Below are positions 5,106 to 6,931 of a stretch of DNA of 6,931 bases, piece after piece; position 1 is the stretch's first letter; the number at the start of each line of letters is the position of its first letter. The notes beneath the pieces were generated by a model. It was not told the DNA's origin. It saw only the letters and a program-made list of their open reading frames with translations, and made no database searches. The DNA lies in the NCBI GenBank assembly GCA_947057875.1, contig CAMSEX010000064.1, positions 1-6,931 on the forward strand, in the 5' to 3' direction. This DNA comes from an uncultured Clostridium sp. GTDB taxonomy: Bacteria > Bacillota > Clostridia > TANB77 > CAG-508. A program made the position numbers and the translations under genes.

Positions 5106-5134
5106 ATTATAATATAAATTGATAGAAAAATCAA
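5106..5134 (-). promoter_or_regulatory. Probable promoter of ksgA
   Basis: Read on the minus strand: -35 TTGATT (5134-5129), 17-base spacer and perfect -10 TATAAT (5111-5106). Transcription would start near 5099, leaving a leader of about 20 bases before the ATG at 5077. A short inverted repeat TTGAT/ATCAA (5119-5134) overlaps the -35. Confidence 0.6.
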
Positions 5135-5158
5135 TATAATAATCATTGAAAAATAATA

Positions 5159-5187
5159 TTGGCAAAATAAAAAATGTATGATATAAC
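5159..5187 (+). promoter_or_regulatory. Probable promoter of adk and the repeat-protein gene
   Basis: -35 TTGGCA (5159-5164), 17-base spacer and -10 TATAAC (5182-5187), each one base from consensus, with extended -10 TG at 5179-5180. The expected start of transcription near 5194 lies downstream of the ATG at 5174, so translation from that ATG is unlikely and the later start is supported. Confidence 0.65.
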
Positions 5188-5221
5188 TAAAATAATCAAT
5201 AATAAAAAAGGAGTATTGTTT

Positions 5222-5884
5222 ATGATTGTTATTATGTTAGGTGCACCAGGCACAGGAAAAGGAACAGTTGGAAATTTATTGGCACAAAAATTGCAAATAC
5301 CACATATTTCGAGTGGAGAAATTTTTAGAAGTTATATAAATGATGCAGATGAAATTGGAGAACAAGTGAAGGCGTATATTCAAGAAGGAAAGCTTGTTCC
5401 AGACGAACTTACGATTCAATTATTAGAGAAAAGATTGTCAGAGCCAGATACACAAAGTGGATGTATTTTGGATGGATATCCACGTACGGTTGTGCAAGCT
5501 GAAAGTTTGGATAATTTGTTAAAATCGCAAGGAAGAAAAGTTAAAGTGGCTGTTAATTTAAGTTTGTCAGATGACGAAATTGTAGACAGAATTAGCAAAA
5601 GAAGGACTTGTCCAAATCCAGATTGTAGAGAAATTTATAATTTGGATTTCCGTAAACCAAAAGTGGAAAATATTTGTGATAATTGTGGGACGAGATTAAT
5701 GATTCGAGAAGATGATAATGAGCAAACAGTGCGAAAAAGATTAGAAAATTATCATAATATTTCAGAAAATTTAATCGAATTTTATAAAAATAAGGATATT
5801 TTATATACTGTTAAACTCAATAATGAATCGAATAAAGTATCGAGTGATATTGCTGAAGAAATTGAAGAATATTTGAAAAAATAG
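5222..5884 (+). CDS. adk: Adenylate kinase, zinc-finger LID type
   Basis: 220 residues. Catalyses ATP + AMP to 2 ADP in the cytoplasm. Visible are the P-loop GAPGTGKGT (7-15), the AMP-binding SSGEIFR (30-36; usually closer to S[ST]GDMxR), LVPDEL (58-63), LDGYPRT (83-89; usually LDGFPRT), DRISKRR (122-128) and DDNEQTVRKRL (164-174). The LID (about 125-162) has four cysteines at 130, 135, 152 and 155, a structural zinc site. The first pair is C-x4-C (CPNPDC) rather than the usual C-x2-C, while the 16-residue gap to the second pair is normal. The frame extends upstream to 5174, but the ATG at 5222 has AAGGAG (5208-5213, 8-base gap), starts exactly where the family starts, and fits the promoter. 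adk is often beside secY in ribosomal-protein operons; here it stands with a repeat protein, so it may be a second copy. Identity is high; AMP as the sole acceptor is inferred. Confidence 0.92.
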   Translation: MIVIMLGAPGTGKGTVGNLLAQKLQIPHISSGEIFRSYINDADEIGEQVKAYIQEGKLVPDELTIQLLEKRLSEPDTQSGCILDGYPRTVVQAESLDNLLKSQGRKVKVAVNLSLSDDEIVDRISKRRTCPNPDCREIYNLDFRKPKVENICDNCGTRLMIREDDNEQTVRKRLENYHNISENLIEFYKNKDILYTVKLNNESNKVSSDIAEEIEEYLKK

Positions 5885-5896
5885 AGGTGAAAATAC

Positions 5897-6424
5897 GTGC
5901 CGAAAGAACAAGATGTTATAGAGATTGAAAAACATGCAAAAGATAAGGAATATGTGCTAAAATATGTAGTACAAAAAGGGGATTTGCTGGAGTTTGTCTC
6001 AGATGAATTAAGGAATGATAAAGAAGTGGTGCTAAAGGCAATCCAGAGTAATCCAGAAGCACTGGAGTTTGCAAGTGATGTGTTAAAAGCGAATCGAGAG
6101 GTAGTGTATGCTTCTGTTAGTAAGGTAGGTTGGACTTATTGTTATGCCAAAGAAAATTTATTAACAGATAGAGAACTTTTGATGGCAGGTTTAAAGCAAA
6201 CAGGTCAAATCCTATATTTTGCTACAAAAAAAATGCGAGCTGATAAAGAAATTGTATTAGAAGCTGTCAAAAATAAGGGAATTATTATCAAATATGCTAG
6301 TCAAGAGTTGAAAAATGATTTGGAGGTTGGTCTTGTGGCGATTTCACAAGATAAGAGTTGTTATCAATTTTTGGGAGAGGACTTAAAAGAAAATGAAGAA
6401 ATCAAAAAAAGATTAGAAGAATAA
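5897..6424 (+). CDS. DUF4116-like protein of six 25-residue helical repeats
   Basis: 175 residues. The start is GTG 5897, with GAGGTGA (5884-5890) overlapping the adk stop and a gap of 12 bases between the genes, so it is co-transcribed and probably coupled with adk. After a 15-residue lead-in the protein is an exact 25-residue repeat, with units starting at residues 16, 41, 66, 91, 116 and 141 and a partial seventh at 166. Each begins [DN]-x-E-[hydrophobic], then roughly VLxAVxxxGxxLxFAS, and ends xELxx. This resembles DUF4116 (phrasing [DN]-KE-V-V-L-x-A...ASxELRxD), a repeat domain of unknown function in bacteria and large viruses. The pattern predicts pairs of short helices stacking into a solenoid, typical of a protein-binding scaffold. 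No catalytic motif, signal peptide or membrane span is seen. A link to adenylate kinase function is only suggested by the operon. Confidence 0.88.
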   Translation: MPKEQDVIEIEKHAKDKEYVLKYVVQKGDLLEFVSDELRNDKEVVLKAIQSNPEALEFASDVLKANREVVYASVSKVGWTYCYAKENLLTDRELLMAGLKQTGQILYFATKKMRADKEIVLEAVKNKGIIIKYASQELKNDLEVGLVAISQDKSCYQFLGEDLKENEEIKKRLEE

Positions 6425-6477
6425 AGAAATAATCATACATACAACGGCTACACACTACATCTAACTGCTATGGATGC

Positions 6478-6506
6478 TTAATTAATGCGGAATAACATTG
6501 TAGAAT
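6478..6506 (+). promoter_or_regulatory. Possible promoter of the XRE regulator gene
   Basis: TTAATT (6478-6483), 17-base spacer and TAGAAT (6501-6506). The -10 is one base from consensus and the -35 is poor, so it would be weak or need help. It lies 21 bases before the ATG at 6528, leaving a short leader with GGGAGG at 6514-6519. Confidence 0.4.
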
Positions 6507-6508
6507 GT
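6495..6508 (+). promoter_or_regulatory. Candidate operator over the XRE promoter
   Basis: Perfect inverted repeat ACATT-GTAG-AATGT covering the proposed -10 element. XRE-type regulators commonly bind such sites as dimers and repress their own gene. The short arms mean chance occurrence in AT-rich DNA is possible. Confidence 0.35.
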
Positions 6509-6527
6509 ACATAGGGAGGATTAACGT

Positions 6528-6851
6528 ATGTATGAGATTGATTTTAAGGCAATGGGAAAACGCATTCGTGACAAGAGAAATGAACTAAAGTTAACACAAG
6601 AAAAAGTGGCTGAAATGATTGATATTAGTCCATCTCATATGGGAGAAATTGAACGTGGGACAAGTGTTTGTAGTGTGGAAGTTTTAGTAAATCTGGCTAC
6701 AGTATTAGATTTGAATTTAGATACTTTGGTAAAAGGAATTAATGATAAAAATGCGGATAATGCTTTTTCTGAAATATTGGATACGTTATCTACTGAGCGT
6801 AAAGACTTATACATTAGGATTTGTGAAAATATTGCAGGAACTTTAAAATAA
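6528..6851 (+). CDS. XRE-family helix-turn-helix transcriptional regulator
   Basis: 107 residues. The N-terminal Cro/C1-type HTH (about 11-66) is complete: GKRIRDKRNELKLTQ (10-24), helix 2 TQEKVAEMI (23-31), recognition helix region SPSHMGEIERG (34-44), then the SVEVLVNLATVLDLNLDTL end of the five-helix fold. The tail (about 70-107) is short and probably helical, with no metal, peptidase or ligand domain visible; it may dimerise. The ATG has GGGAGG (6514-6519, 8-base gap). Another ATG four bases downstream is out of frame. The gene follows the repeat-protein gene by 103 bases and seems to have its own promoter with a possible autoregulatory site. There is no toxin gene beside it within the window, though the right edge cuts off what follows. 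Targets are unknown. Confidence 0.9.
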   Translation: MYEIDFKAMGKRIRDKRNELKLTQEKVAEMIDISPSHMGEIERGTSVCSVEVLVNLATVLDLNLDTLVKGINDKNADNAFSEILDTLSTERKDLYIRICENIAGTLK

Positions 6852-6854
6852 AAA

Positions 6855-6883
6855 TTGACGTTTTTGTAAAAAAGTAGTATAAT
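6855..6883 (+). promoter_or_regulatory. Promoter facing out of the contig
   Basis: TTGACG (6855-6860), 17-base spacer and perfect TATAAT (6878-6883), starting three bases after the stop of the XRE gene and directed rightward. The gene it serves is lost, since the adapter begins at 6888. Confidence 0.65.
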
Positions 6884-6887
6884 AATG

Positions 6888-6931
6888 AGATCGGAAGAGC
6901 ACACGTCTGAACTCCAGTCACCTCTCGTCAT
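6888..6931 (-). other. Illumina TruSeq adapter with index (not biological)
   Basis: AGATCGGAAGAGC begins at 6888 and runs as the full 34-base TruSeq adapter to 6921, then index CTCTCGTC (6922-6929) and AT. The index is the reverse complement of that at 13-20, so the two contig ends form a false inverted repeat. A minus-strand reading frame entering here is an artefact. Confidence 0.98.

Noticed and set aside
5078..5146. N-terminal hydrophobic extension of KsgA
   Set aside because: The family lacks it, the ATG at 5077 has a good ribosome binding site, and the probable promoter lies within this stretch.
6635..6931. 98-aa minus-strand reading frame at the right edge
   Set aside because: It starts inside the adapter and lies antisense to the XRE gene, whose HTH motif is clear.

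Overview
The window looks like one whole assembled contig. Sequencing-library adapter with the same 8-base index lies at both ends (1-52 and 6888-6931), so only about 53-6887 is biological. The DNA is AT-rich, with strong AGGAGG-type ribosome binding sites, some UUG/GUG starts and near-consensus sigma-A-type promoters, several with an extended TGn -10. Together with a VanW-domain protein and a zinc-finger-type adenylate kinase, this points to a low-GC Bacillota (Firmicutes) chromosome, probably an anaerobic clostridial-type lineage. I cannot name a genus.

Layout, left to right: the 3' end of a biotin-protein ligase gene (birA); a membrane-anchored VanW-domain gene with its own promoter and terminator; a two-gene recombination operon, ruvA-rarA, with no ruvB beside it; two tandem single-gene transcription units (3170-3647 and 3695-4215) encoding small unrecognised proteins; ksgA/rsmA on the minus strand; then, divergently, adk followed closely by a protein made of six 25-residue repeats (DUF4116-like); an XRE-type helix-turn-helix regulator with a candidate operator over its promoter; and a further promoter cut off by the right adapter.

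The housekeeping genes cover biotinylation, Holliday-junction and stalled-fork processing (RuvA, RarA), 16S rRNA dimethylation (KsgA) and adenine nucleotide balance (Adk).

The unusual part is the pair of tandem units in the middle. Their 91-nt regions from -35 to UUG start are the same length and differ at only 9 positions. The proteins share only scattered residues, although these are in register and suggest distant paralogy. Each leader can fold in two mutually exclusive ways: an upstream hairpin that presents CUGGAAC in its loop, or a downstream hairpin that buries the Shine-Dalgarno. Each unit ends in an intrinsic terminator whose stem differs between units but whose 8-nt loop is identical (AGUUCCAG) and complementary over 7 nt to the leader loop. 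I propose a 5'-leader/3'-terminator kissing interaction controlling access to the ribosome binding site. I do not recognise this arrangement as a described element.
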